NCBI RefSeq assembly: GCF_024139115.2
Contig: NW_026943327.1
Span: 496,001 to 560,000, forward strand
Direction of reading: 5' to 3'
Length of the DNA: 64,000 bases
Source of the DNA: Armigeres subalbatus
Lineage: Eukaryota > Arthropoda > Insecta > Diptera > Culicidae
This document shows positions 53,140-63,877 of this stretch, piece after piece. Within the stretch, counting starts at the first letter, position 1. Each line of letters begins with the position of its first letter. Position numbers and translations under genes: made by a program. The notes beneath the pieces were generated by a model. That model was not told the origin of the DNA and searched no databases. It saw nothing but the letters and a program-made list of their open reading frames with translations.

Positions 53140-55000
53140 AATAATGAAGTTTGATATGTCGCAAGATGGGTTTTGGAGCCAATCAAAATTTGACCGCTTC
53201 GCTGAGAGAACCAGACTCCCGGGAACGCTCCCGGACATGGCCAGTGTGTCCAAAATCTCTCAAAAATTTATGTATTGTGCTTGTTTTTCAAAATCATGGA
53301 GTTTGATATATCGCAAGATGGGTTTTGGTGCTAGGCAAGATTTGTCCACTTTCTTGAGGGAACCAATTTCCCGGAAACACTTCCGGACGTGACCAATGTG
53401 TCCAAAATCTCTAAAAAAACATCTATTGGGCTTGTCTTTCAAAACCATGGAGTTTGATGTGTCGCAAGATGGGTTTCGGTGCTAATCGAAATTTGTCCGC
53501 TTCCCTGAGGGAACCAGGTTCCTGAGAACACTTCCGGACGTGGCCAATGTGTCAAAAATCTCTCAAAAATCCATCTATTGTGCTTGTTTCTCAAAACCAT
53601 GGAGTTTGATATGTCGCAAGATGGGTTTCGGTGCTTATCGAAATTTGTCCGCTTCCCTAAGGGAACCAGGCTCCCGGGAACACTTCCGAACGTGGCCAAT
53701 GTATCCAAAATCTCTCAAAAACTCATCTATTGAGCTTGTCTTTCAAAATCATGGAGTTTGATATGTCGCAAGATGGGTTTTGGTGCTAGGAAAGATTTGT
53801 CCACTTTCTTGAGGGAACCAGGTTCCCGGGAACACTTCCGAACGTGGCCACTGTGTCCAAAACCTCTCAAAAACTCATCTATTGAGCTTGTCTTTCAAAA
53901 TCATGGAGTTTGATATGTCGCAAGATGGGTTTTGATGCTAGGCAAGATTTGTCCACTTTCTTGAGGGAACCAGGTTCACGAAATGGCCAATGTGTCCAAA
54001 ATCTCGCCAAATCTCATCTTTTGATCTTGTCATCCAAAATCATGGAGTTTGATATGTCGCAAGATGGGTTTCGGTGCTAATCGAAATTTGTCCACTTTCT
54101 TGAGGGAACTAGGTTCCCGGGAACACTTCCGAACGTGGCCAATGTGTCCAAAAGCTCTAAAAAAACATCTATTGAACTTGTCTTCCAAAATCATGGAGTT
54201 TGAAATGTCGCAAGATGGGTTTCGATGGTAATCAAAATTTGTCCACTTCCCTGAGGGAACCAGGTTCCCGGGAACACTTCCGAACGTGGCCACTGTGTCC
54301 AAAACCTCTCAAAAACTCATCTATTGAGCTTGTCTTTCAAAATCATGGAGTTTGATATGTCGCAAGATTTGTCCACTTTGGTTTGATGGGTTTTGATGCT
54401 AGGCAAGATTTGTCCACTTTCTTGAGGGAACTAGGTTCCCGAAATGGCCAATGTGTCCAAAATCTCGCCAAATCTCATCTTTTGATCTTGTCATCCAAAA
54501 TCATGGAGTTTGATATGTCGCAAGATGGGTTTCAGTGCTAATCGAAATTTGTCCACTTTCTTGAGGGAACTAGGTTCCCAGGAACACTTCGAACGTGGCC
54601 AATGTGTCCAAAAGCTCTAAAAAACATCTATTGAACTTGTCTTCCAAAATCATGGAGTTTGAAATGTCGCAAGATGGGTTTCGATGGCAATCAAAATTTG
54701 TCCACTTCCCTGAGGGAACCAGGTTCCCGGGAACACTTCCGAACGTGACCACTGTGTCCAAAACCTCTCAAAAACTCATCTATTGAGCTTGTATTTCAAA
54801 ATCATGGAGTTTGATATGTCGCAAGATGGGTTTCGGTGCTAATCGAGATTTGTCCACTTCCTTGAGGGAACCAGGCTCCCGGGAACACTTCCGGATGTGG
54901 CCAATGTGTCCAAAACTTCCCAAAAACTCATCTATTAGGATTCTCTTCCAAAACCATGAAGTTTGATATGTCGCAAGACTGGGTTGTGTCCACTTGAAAA
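53140..55000 (-). repeat. Right, inverted array of ~151-bp units
   Basis: It has the same units as the left array but on the opposite strand (GTTTGATATGTCGCAAGATG). A block of about 490 bp is duplicated within it (54030-54360 resembles 54500-54800), so this arm is longer. Confidence 0.88.
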
Positions 55001-55370
55001 GTGTCCACCACCGCAGGGATACCCCAGGGAACCAGGTTTCCGGAACATCCGGAACCATGCCCTGGTGATTCAAATGTATCAAAACTAACTTCTGATGCTG
55101 GTCAATGATGATTGACCACGTTTGCATCAGCATTCTGGTCACTTTCGTTCATTTATCAATGGTTTTAAAAAAATGACCCGTTTTTGACTGCATCTGACCC
55201 AGGACCCCCCCTTAATAAATCCGGCCGGATTGGCACCATGTTCAAATCAAGTCTTGTACCAAAAAATAGACATGATGACGCTTCTTCCCTGAAAATTTCA
55301 TGGCAATCGGACGAAAAATGAGCCTACACGGGTTATTTCAATTTTGATTTCTAGGTCAGACCGAAACGGG

Positions 55371-55565
55371 TTAATAATCATTTTAAAATTGACGCCCTCC
55401 ACCCTTGCCGGGGTGATGGGCCAATGGGGCGTGTTGGTGATGCTTCCTTCTGCAATATTCATCCAACGGCAAGTGACTGAAGCGAATGCAGTGACGTTTT
55501 ATTTTAGTATTAGCATTTATTTTAGTATTACAAAAAAATCCCGGGATATAGACCAAAAAATGTTT
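55371..55565. repeat. Repeat B, right part after the TTAA element
   Basis: ATTTTAAAATTGACGCCCTC, then GTGTTGGTGATGCTTCCTTC and GACTGAAGCGAATGCAGTG, match 60099-60260 in the uninterrupted copy. Confidence 0.75.
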
Positions 55566-55569
55566 CCAG

Positions 55570-56135
55570 TTGGCAAACATTCGAGTGCTCCCCAGTTTGA
55601 AGTCAGAATCCAGCTTAGGATTCTGTCACCCAATCAATAATCTAGCCTTTTTAAAATTATTGTTTTGAATAGTATGATTCTTCATATTGGTAAGAATTCA
55701 TTTTTTGCATTTTTTGCTGATAGCAGCTTCGTTTTTGTCATTGACATTCAACCACTTTTCAACTAAAATTAACGAATTAGATCCGACCTTATAAAATCTG
55801 AAGATAATTCTACTATGGTTGATTTTTTTTCATATGGAGAGCATTTCACAGTGATGGTACGAAGGTTGAATTAAAACTAATTAATTTTAATTTGCTTTTG
55901 TATCCAAAATCCAAAAGATCCAAAATTATTTATCAGTTCACTCCATACAGGTAAACTATCCATGCACACAATCTGATAGATTACTCGTGACAGAGCTGGT
56001 GTTACCTTAATCAGCATACTTGGGCCAATAATGTGTAATACTTTATATCATACTGATTGCATACCTAATATTATACTTAATAAATTTAATAATTATCAAA
56101 CCTATACATTTAGTAGTTTGTCAATAACTCATTCC
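55570..56135. repeat. Repeat A, copy 2
   Basis: This is the direct repeat of 49755-50390 (TCAGAATCCAGCTTAGGATT, TTATTGTTTTGAATAGTATG, CTCGTGACAGAGCTGGTGTT). Confidence 0.8.
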
Positions 56136-56465
56136 AAAGGTTGAATTTCAAACGTGATGTCCACCATTTCTAGTGCGAAGGTTTATACAACTCTGCCTTA
56201 TTGTTGTTTCTTTTGCACTAATAACAAAATGATAGCGCTAGTTGCAGTAACTTATACTGACTAATAATAACTAATAAAAAAAATTGTTTTGTTATCATTC
56301 AGTATAAGTTATTACAAACTAGTGCTTTAAATCGATTATTAGTTAAATTAAAACAACAAACTGTAGGGCAGAGCTGTCGAAAAATTTTCGCACCAGAAGT
56401 CCACCATTAAACACGTTTTGAAATTTAACCTCCGGGATGAGTCATCGACAAACTAAATGATCGAA
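56100..56465. mobile_element. Foldback MITE, about 360 bp
   Basis: TTTAGTAGTTTGTCAATAAC and GTCCACCATTTCTAGTGCG on the left pair with the complement of GCACCAGAAGTCCACCATTA and ATGAGTCATCGACAAACTAA on the right. Related ends are present at 50370 and 49150. Confidence 0.7.
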
Positions 56466-56469
56466 CTGA

Positions 56470-56800
56470 GATTACTACATGATCCAAAACATGCTTGGAT
56501 TGTAGAAAAGTTTGGATACATTTTCCGTTGACTTGCAAAAATGAAACATATATGTTATCACTATGAATGGGGTTCCAATTATTTGGTCTAGCGAAGTCCA
56601 AGATTTAGGACACATAACATAAGTGGATCTTCGAACAAAATCCAATCCAAAAGTTGACCCCCTTTTGATGAGCCAAAACTGTTATAATTGGGAACGGGAA
56701 CATCGTTCTGTCATTTTCAAGTGTAAACAAATACCATATGATCAGAAAATTATAACACTTTTTTCCAAGACTACAAAGAGCAAGATCTGTGGCCGAAGTA
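56470..56800. other. Stretch without gene
   Basis: No feature is recognised. Confidence 0.3.
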
Positions 56801-56802
56801 TA

Positions 56803-57230
56803 AGGGCATCTTTAGTAGAGTTATAAATTGTATGGGAGTTAGGAAATGAAATTGAAACTGTAAAAATGCCATCTTCAACAGACGTTATAGTTTCAAAAAT
56901 TCGAACAGTTTCGTCGGGAAATTTATAACTGGAATACTGCTCAGTTGTATTTTTGCACGAATTTGCAACAGAATTTTCTCGAGTTTTATTTCGTTCAAAA
57001 CAATAGAAGATGACGTCATCAGCAACAAAAAATACTATTTCATCGACATCGTAACAGTTTGACATTTGAATTGGCCTCGGAAGATTATTTTTTCGTTTTC
57101 CAGTATAAAACATGTGCAGCTTATAGCTGCTACTGAAGATGCATTTCGTGTTTTATATCTTTGACAGTTATAAAATGTAAAACTCGGGAAATAAATGTAA
57201 CTATAACTGTAACATTACTAAAGATGCCCT
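56803..57230. mobile_element. MITE with AGGGCATCTTTAGTA ends
   Basis: AGGGCATCTTTAGTAGAGTT at the left is matched by the complement of AACATTACTAAAGATGCCCT at the right. The length is 428 bp. A 123-codon minus-strand frame inside is not recognised and is probably chance. Confidence 0.75.
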
Positions 57231-57239
57231 AATGATATT

Positions 57240-57750
57240 TATTTTTCTATCATCAATTTTTACATTGTTTTTAAAAATGACGGATTGCATCCAAGAGAAG
57301 GTCTCTCCTATGCTGTTACTAACCAATTTGTATTTGATGGGAATCTAATTTGATTTATTTGTAGGGTAAACTTTTATTTTCAGGCGATTTTTGATGATAT
57401 GTTCGTCTTGTATCCATTTTACCTTATTTATCATACGAAAATAAAATTCCTCTAAAATTGATATAATATTTTTGAGTCAGCATGGTGAAAATCTAGATTT
57501 TATTCAAAATGTGTAGAAAAGTATATCCCTTAGAACTGTTCTACATTGGGAACGAATCTTTATATACGCAGTCTTCGGTTTTTTCGAAAGGATGACGAGG
57601 GATACACCAATGTTTGTCTACGATGCGCAACAATCACAAAATAGATAGATTAGAAGCAACAATATAAATTATCAATCGTACGAAAGCAAACTCGCTTATC
57701 ATAATGCAGGAGAGCATCGCAACTGTGAGGAGTTTCCAATTTGGATATCA
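57240..57750. other. Stretch without gene
   Basis: This is AT-rich, with nothing supported. Confidence 0.3.
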
Positions 57751-57763
57751 TATAAAATGAAAA

Positions 57764-58046
57764 GCCCTCCTTAGCCGTGCGGTAAGACGCGCGGCTACAA
57801 AGCAATACCATGCTGAGGGTGGCTGGGTTCGATTCCCGGTGCCGGTCTAGACAATTTTCGGATTGGAAATTGTCTCGACTTCCCTGGGCATAAATGTATC
57901 ATCGTGTTAGCCACATGATATACAAATGCAGAAATGGTAACTTGGCTTAGAAACCTCGCAGATAATAACTGTGGAAGTGCTTAATGAACACTAAGCTGCG
58001 AGGCGGCAATGTCCCAGTGGGGGATGTAATGCCAACGAAGAAGAAG
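57764..58046 (+). mobile_element. Feilai tRNA-derived SINE, full length
   Basis: The tRNA-like head has an A box (TTAGCCGTGCGGTAAGACG) and a B box (GGGTTCGATTCCCGGTGCC). The body contains GACTTCCCTGGGCATAAATG, ATCATCGTGTTAGCC and AAGCTGCGAGGCGGCAATG, and the end is the triplet-like tail GAAGAAGAAG. The perfect 12-bp duplication ATAAAATGAAAA flanks it (57752-57763 and 58047-58058). Feilai is known from Aedes, so this is the best taxonomic marker in the window. Confidence 0.92.
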
Positions 58047-58296
58047 ATAAAATGAAAATGTGATGATTCAACGTTGAAATCAAGATAATCTTTATCATGC
58101 CATGAAGCACGTAATCTGAATAGCTTATTACGATGTACGATATTAATGTTATCTCTTTTCATGGCATTCTTTTCATTATTAGAACATTGCTTTTTGGTTG
58201 ATAGTATTCCGAATACTCTTTACCACAAGTAAAGCAATTTCAACAACATGTAAAAAAGAAACAGAAAACACCAAAAATGTGCATTGAACATTTAAC

Positions 58297-58548
58297 CACA
58301 GAGAAACAGACGTCTCACTTAGAACAAAATGCAATCAAAATCATCGTCACGAAAACATTATCCCCCAATGCTAAAATCACTGTGTGTGGTCAAGCGGCAA
58401 CCAGATGGCGGTAGTGCGCAAACGTCAAACACAAGCAAAGTCGATGGAAGCGCCATCGCTGGCCGATTGACCACCTACATATAATTAAATTAACCGTTAA
58501 AAAGGTGAACGATGGAACATGTGCTGAGTGAGACGTCTGTTTCTCTGT
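58297..58548. mobile_element. 252-bp MITE with CACAGAGAAACAGACGTCTC ends
   Basis: The 25-bp terminal inverted repeats have about one mismatch. ATTTAAC flanks both sides (58290-58296 and 58549-58555), a 7-bp duplication. The duplication length does not point clearly to one superfamily. Confidence 0.88.
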
Positions 58549-58559
58549 GATTTAACTGA

Positions 58560-59295
58560 GGGTAAATCCAGGTGAAGCATCACCTTTTTAAAAATCGATA
58601 TTTCTTCAAAATAATCCGATAAATGAAACTCTACTTGTTGTTATTGATAGTTTAAGGAAACATAGTGTAGAAGACTTTTGAAAGACAAAAAGTCGGTTAC
58701 ATACATGTTAGAAAAAAAAGTCAAATTCGGGTGCGATGCCACACCACTGGGAGAGACGCCACACATGGGAAATGTTTGAGAAATGCGGTTAATAAATATG
58801 CTCATGGCAATGAATGAGCATTTGATATGCTTTTCGAATAAAAACATAATATTTCAACCAAACACCAAACAAATTTATTGTTTACTGGTTAACAGCCCGT
58901 GCGGCGCACGAATGGATTTTGTTCGAGTTTGTCGAATCAATACATATCAATACAATATTAAATCAGTTACATACCTTAAACTCCTACTTTAATATTGTTT
59001 ACCCCAATCTCCAATTAATTATAAAAAAAACAATTTCAGCTCCTAAACACCCAACGCCAAGCCCAACGCCGCTAGAGAAAATCGCGAATCGTATTCTGAT
59101 ATACAATATAAGTCGCGTGACCCCTTGTTAGATCAAATACTGTTATACTATCTTCTGACGTTTCGATGTTCCGTATAACAAATAAAAAGTGTTATAAGGG
59201 TACAACTTTTGCTACCCGAGTTACACATATGTTATGTGTTTAGGACTTATGTTTAGCATGAATTAATTAACTATCAAAACCACACAGAAGATATG
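58560..59295. other. Stretch without gene
   Basis: Short frames at 58783-59131 are not recognised. Confidence 0.3.
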
Positions 59296-59299
59296 CAAG

Positions 59300-60400
59300 C
59301 GAAAAGGTAGGAATATAGTAAGTTAATATTTGTAGAAAATCAAAACCATTTACTAAAATAAATTGTTTTATTTACAAACTAATTGTTAGAAAAGCCACGT
59401 TCTACATATACTGTGCCAATATAGATTATTTGCTGTAACGCCAGGAAGAATGCATTACAGAGGATTCAAATTAAACGTTGAAATTGATGTTGCTTCCTTG
59501 CACATCAAAACACTATGAATATTAGGTGACATATCTGAATGAATTGACACAAACGCACATGACGTAGACTCAATCGTATATGTTTTTCAACGTCAGATGA
59601 TTTAAATATGCCACGGAACCTAAGCACAGCATCCGGTGCGTTGCCGCACGAATGCACAAGCAGCTGATGATCAGTGCAAATTGCGTATAACCTGTTATAC
59701 TTCGATCACCACTCATCCAAGAAGTAAAGATAGCTGAGGGGTAACGTTCTAGTCTCTCACTCAGAGAGTCTGTATTCGACGCTCGTTTGGTTCTTTTTTT
59801 TTTCGAAAACATATTTATAAACAATTTTTCTTTTCTATAACTCAATACCAAATTTTTAAAACGACTTCTCTGCGTTAAAGATTAAAACATCGATTTGTCA
59901 AATTTGAGAGCCGAGAGCACTCCCACGCAATCCAACACCAGCAAGCCGAAATCTTCACCTATATGTTAGGCTACATATTTACACATGCTTTTAATCGAAA
60001 TAATTAGACTTTCATGTTGCAAATCTAAAAGTAAATTAAATTTCGAACCCGAAAAATCTAACTATTTTCGGCTAAATTGTGTTTTAACGTTTCAACAATT
60101 ATTTTAAAATTGTCGCCTTATATCCCTTACCGGGTGAAATAAAAAAGCATCACCCGGCCCCCATTTTGTTTACTCGCTTCCGTCAGGGCCAAAGCGGTGT
60201 GTTGGTGATGCTTCCTTCTGCGATATTCATCCGCAAGCGACTGAAGCGAATGCAGTGCCGTTCGCTCCCGCCGAAATATGCTTGCATAGCGTCCTCACGT
60301 ACACCAGCTGCGCTCCCATACGCTGATTGAACGCTACAAAAATAGCTGCCACGTGAGAAGTTCACTCGTATATAGGGTATGCGAGCGCATGATAGCAAAA
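59300..60400. repeat. Repeat B, second copy, uninterrupted
   Basis: It is collinear with 50430-51214 plus 55371-55565. It retains the unfilled site GTTTCAACAATTATTTTAAA, where the other copy holds the TTAA element, and a tRNA-like module at 59725-59810 followed by T(9). It extends further right (GTGCCGTTCGCTCCCGCCG) than the first copy. Confidence 0.8.
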
Positions 60401-60409
60401 TAATAGAAA

Positions 60410-61020
60410 AAATGGGCCTGATTACGTTTAGTAAAGAGAAACGTTATTAATTATTGAACAGTTTTCTCTTCGTTAGAGGTAACCCAAATAAACACTTATA
60501 GGGCGATCATGCCTTCAGTGAAGACAATGGGTTCTTAATAATATTGTTCATCATTGCATTTCTTAACGTTTGCTTTACTTGAAGCGACACGTTGTAATTA
60601 TGCCATTATGAATACTAACTGAAAACAATAATTTCCCCAACAAATTGGCTTTCCTACATATATACTGCCGCCGAAAGCGTAACTGTTCCATATTTTCTTC
60701 CATGCAAAATCAATATTGGACGATTATGCTTGCGACGGCAGTATAATGGAGCTCATTTTACCTCCAAGAAATTTAGATTAATTATCAAGGCGAAATGAAT
60801 CCAATTTCATGTCTAGCAAATTCAAAGTTTGTCTATCAGTTAATGTATTAAAACTATCAATTTAGAACCACTATTGATTTTATCAAATATATTTTCTTTC
60901 ATTGATTCAATAATACTTCCAATATTGGTACCGTTACCCTAGCAGAGTGAACTCTGTGGCTTTGAAAAGAAATGAACGTATACCAATTTAATGAATACTG
61001 TACAACTTATATTTACTCAT
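60410..61020. mobile_element. Stretch with a tiny MITE (60663-60743)
   Basis: TACTGCCGCCGAAAGCGTAA and its complement-like TTATGCTTGCGACGGCAGTA delimit about 81 bp. The flanks read TA on both sides. The rest of the block has no recognised feature. Confidence 0.5.
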
Positions 61021-61024
61021 ACCA

Positions 61025-61100
61025 TGTGTGTCCCGATGGTTTAGTGGTAAAGTAAGCGCTTTCCACCCCAAAGGTCAGCAGTTCGAATCTAGGAAAATTC
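61025..61100 (+). repeat. tRNA-like head
   Basis: TCCCGATGGTTTAGTGGTAA is A-box-like, and CAGCAGTTCGAATCTAGG is B-box-like at 40 bases distance. The acceptor stem is eroded. It directly precedes the dispersed repeat at 61130 and may be its SINE head. Confidence 0.5.
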
Positions 61101-61129
61101 AGCGTAGAACATTTTGCTGTTTTTTTATA

Positions 61130-61475
61130 CGCAAAAACAGTTTTTTGGCCATAACTCCAGATTGCGATGAGCTATTGATCTAATTTTCAATAGCAAACAA
61201 TGGGACTGAATTCCGCGTCGACTGCAACTTGTTGCGAGCAAATCGGACAATGGGAAGTTCAAAAAAATGTGTCTACAAAATTTGTACACATACACACATA
61301 CACACATACACACATACACACACACACACATACATCCACACATACAGACATCACCTCAATTCGTCGAGCTGAGTCGATCGGTATATAAAAATCGGCCCTC
61401 CGGGCCTGCTATCAAAATTTTGTTTTTGAAGCAGTATTATAGCCTTTACGTACACTTAGTGTACGAGAAAGGCAA
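61130..61475 (+). repeat. Dispersed CA-core repeat, copy at 61 kb
   Basis: GGCCATAACTCCAGATTGCG, GACTGCAACTTGTTGCGAGC, an ACACATACACAC tract (61285-61345), TCGTCGAGCTGAGTCGATCG and GTACGAGAAAGGCAAAA appear in the same order as at 2858-3270. Confidence 0.8.
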
Positions 61476-61499
61476 AAAACAGCGATCACTCAAAATACT

Positions 61500-61720
61500 A
61501 AATGATAATAAGTGTTATTATCATTTAGTATATAAAATGATACTAGCGTTTCCCGCGGTGAATATTAGAAATAGAGCAATGTACCCTTAAACAAAGCTGT
61601 AGAGGGGAGTCAGCGCTAGAAGTCCGCCATACAATTTTTTTCGGAATTCCGCCTCTGGAATAAGTTATTGGCTGAATACTAAATGATAATGAAATGATAA
61701 GTTCAATCCCTGGACATTTG
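61500..61720. repeat. Dispersed MITE fragment
   Basis: This is the inverse counterpart of 49150-49280 (GAGCAATGTACCCTTA, AGAAGTCCGCCATACAATT). Confidence 0.55.
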
Positions 61721-62030
61721 ACACATATAGTACTACTTAGAGCTAAACATGTTGATCACAAGATTGACAGCGCCATTGGCAATCTTCTATTCTTAGGAAA
61801 ATGAACATTTTCCGAAAATTTAACCTCAATTGCTTGATGCATGAGCAGACGCATTTGACTTGAAGCTCAATTGAAGGTTGACTTATTATAGATTAATTCT
61901 ACAAACGTTGGCACTAGGGTGATTCAAATTTTGACTTTTTTAGTTCCCGATGCTTAAAAGACTGCATTTGCCATGTTATTAATACTACCAAATTTTTAGC
62001 TAATTTGATCGTTATTATTAGAGTTCTTTT
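61721..62030. other. Stretch without gene
   Basis: No feature is recognised. Confidence 0.3.
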
Positions 62031-62035
62031 TATTT

Positions 62036-62440
62036 TCTTCCTTTCTCATACAACAAAGTTGTACCAAAAGGCTATCATTTCACTCCGAAATCAAACTTTT
62101 TATAGAAGTTTCGGAGACCCATGAAATTATATACCAATCGACTCAGCTCGTCGAACTGAACAAATGTCTGTCAGTCCGTGTGTATGTGTGTGTGCACACG
62201 AAAACCGTAAAACATTGATCACGTTTCCATATAGTAATTCTTTTCTCGCAACAAGTTGAATTCGACTTGTGACAAACAGTAGTTGATCACTATGAATTTA
62301 ATCACGATCGGTCGATGTGTTCAAAAGTTATAAAGTAAATGGTGTATTGAACCATAGAATTTATGATGTGTGTCACGCGTAGGCGAAACCAAACGATTGA
62401 GTCGAGAAAGGCATTGTCACAGCTAGGTGGAATAAACTGA
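62036..62440 (-). repeat. Dispersed CA-core repeat, minus-strand copy
   Basis: It has the complement of the family: TTTCTCATACAACAAAGTTG, CGACTCAGCTCGTCGAACTG, a GTGTGTGT tract and, at the far end, AGCTAGGTGGAATAAACTG. Confidence 0.75.
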
Positions 62441-62537
62441 GTTTATTTCTGTTTAAAATGCAGAAGAATAAATATATGCAAAGTAAACAAATAAATAGAA
62501 GCATATTTCATTCATAGACAACAAAACAACGATAATA

Positions 62538-62684
62538 AGGACTGTATCGAAAATAACTTCTCCACATTATTTCCTTCGAATAAAATTGGATGAATTCGAA
62601 TGCAGGATAAAACAAACCAATACCTTCATGAGCTTTCGAGTAGTAACACTTTGAAAGTGGATAACTTATTTTCGATACAGTCCT
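62538..62684. mobile_element. 147-bp Tc1/mariner-type MITE
   Basis: AGGACTGTATCGAAAATAAC and the complement of TTATTTTCGATACAGTCCT are perfect over about 19 bp. TA flanks each end (TAAGG...CCTTA). Confidence 0.8.
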
Positions 62685-62699
62685 TAGTAGCGTATTGCA

Positions 62700-63205
62700 A
62701 TGTGATTTACCTTGCATTATGACTGGATCTGCCGTAAAAATTGAACAGTTTAATCATGAGCGACGGAGAAAAGAAAACACTGGAAACTGATTACTGAAAT
62801 GTATTCAGCTTGGCAACTAAGCATAAATGTACGTTCCCGAGTAGCACAATGTAGATGGATTTAGTGTCAGCAACTCATATATGACTGGATTTGGTCGTAC
62901 ATAGGTTACATTAACTCGTTTATGACGAGTGTGCTGCTTGGGTTTCACTCTTCTGCAAAAAGTGCTGATCACAATCACCTAACATTAGCTTTTAACGTTT
63001 CACTTTCCACTTTAAAACGAAAAATAATCTCCATCAAAACTAATAGCTGGAGCTGAATTCTGGGACTATACTTCGTGTGTAAGTGAAATTTGAAAAAATA
63101 ATCGTTGGGCCCGTTTTGGAGCTACACCCTTTTGAAAAAATCGAAAAAATTCAATATATTATTTCGTATAAAGCACTTTTCTCAACTCTCAAAGTGCCGT
63201 CAGCG
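62700..63205. other. Stretch without gene
   Basis: No feature is recognised. Confidence 0.3.
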
Positions 63206-63208
63206 ATA

Positions 63209-63484
63209 CACCCAACCGGCGGATGTTATATTTTCTAACAATTCTGTATAAGAATCTACCAAAATCTGTACAAGAACTGATCATATGCGAAATTGTTAGA
63301 TTCTTATACATGTATTGCATAAGAATCTAACAATTTTTTTAGCTTTTCCAACAATATTCGTTTGAGAGCTTACAATTTTTCCATAAGAATCTAACAATTT
63401 CGCATATGCCCAGTTCTTATACAGGTTTTTTTTTTAGTTTCTTATACAGAATTGTTAGAAAATCTAACAACCGCCGGTTGGGTG
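63209..63484. mobile_element. 276-bp MITE with CACCCAACCGGCGG ends, TA flanks
   Basis: CACCCAACCGGCGGATGTTA faces the complement of TAACAACCGCCGGTTGGGTG, and TA duplicates at 63207-63208 and 63485-63486. TCTAACAATT words repeat in both orientations inside. Confidence 0.85.
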
Positions 63485-63577
63485 TAGAAGTATTTTTTCC
63501 GGTACAATTTATAAAATTCTTCATGAATGTAGCGTAGCAGGTGGTAGCAGTCAACGCTATATCATATGAGTTTTAAA

Positions 63578-63877
63578 TCTTCTTCTATATAATAAAAATG
63601 AGTTGCGTTTTCCTTCCTGACGATTTAACTCGCGACCGGGTTGACCAATTTGCAAGATTTTTTCACTAATCGATTCGTTTTGAGAACCGCAAGGTTTGTA
63701 TATACAAAACAGTTGGTGAATTTAACGGGAAAATGTAAAAAAATCATTAGAATACTATTTTAGGTCAGCTGTTGAGAAAAAAAAACAAACGCACGGAAAT
63801 TGATCTAGAGTACGGGGGTGCAAATAGTTCATTGTGACATTTGCAACAACCGGACAATGCTGGGTTTCTTTCGCTAG
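63578..63877 (+). mobile_element. 300-bp non-autonomous Helitron
   Basis: It begins TC after a host A (TCTTCTTCTATATAATAAAA) and ends CTAG before a host T. A remnant of the terminal hairpin (CCGGACAATGCTGGG) lies about 11 bases from the end. These are the Helitron hallmarks. It encodes no Rep/helicase. Confidence 0.75.

Larger units (their letters stand above)
51215..55370. mobile_element. 4.2-kb foldback element inserted at TTAA (piggyBac-like ends)
   Basis: The left end CCCGTTTCGGTCTGACC (51215) and right end GGTCAGACCGAAACGGG (to 55370) are perfect complements, and the inverted similarity continues for several hundred base pairs with few mismatches. Both ends abut TTAA (51211-51214 and 55371-55374). 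TTAA plus a terminal CCC is the piggyBac signature (established for that superfamily). Beyond the arms, nine or more units of about 151 bp lie in one orientation (about 51640-53100) and a similar array in the other (53140-55000). No transposase is present. Confidence 0.88.

Noticed and set aside
51443..55142. Matching 120-codon frames at the two ends of the foldback element
   Set aside because: They are the same sequence in inverted arms, containing satellite units. No domain is recognisable and they are likely stop-free by chance.
56742..57113. 123-codon minus-strand frame
   Set aside because: It lies wholly within a MITE (56803-57230), has no recognised similarity and is AT-rich.
61125..61388. 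Cys/Val- and His/Thr-rich frames
   Set aside because: They are translations of the CA-rich microsatellite.
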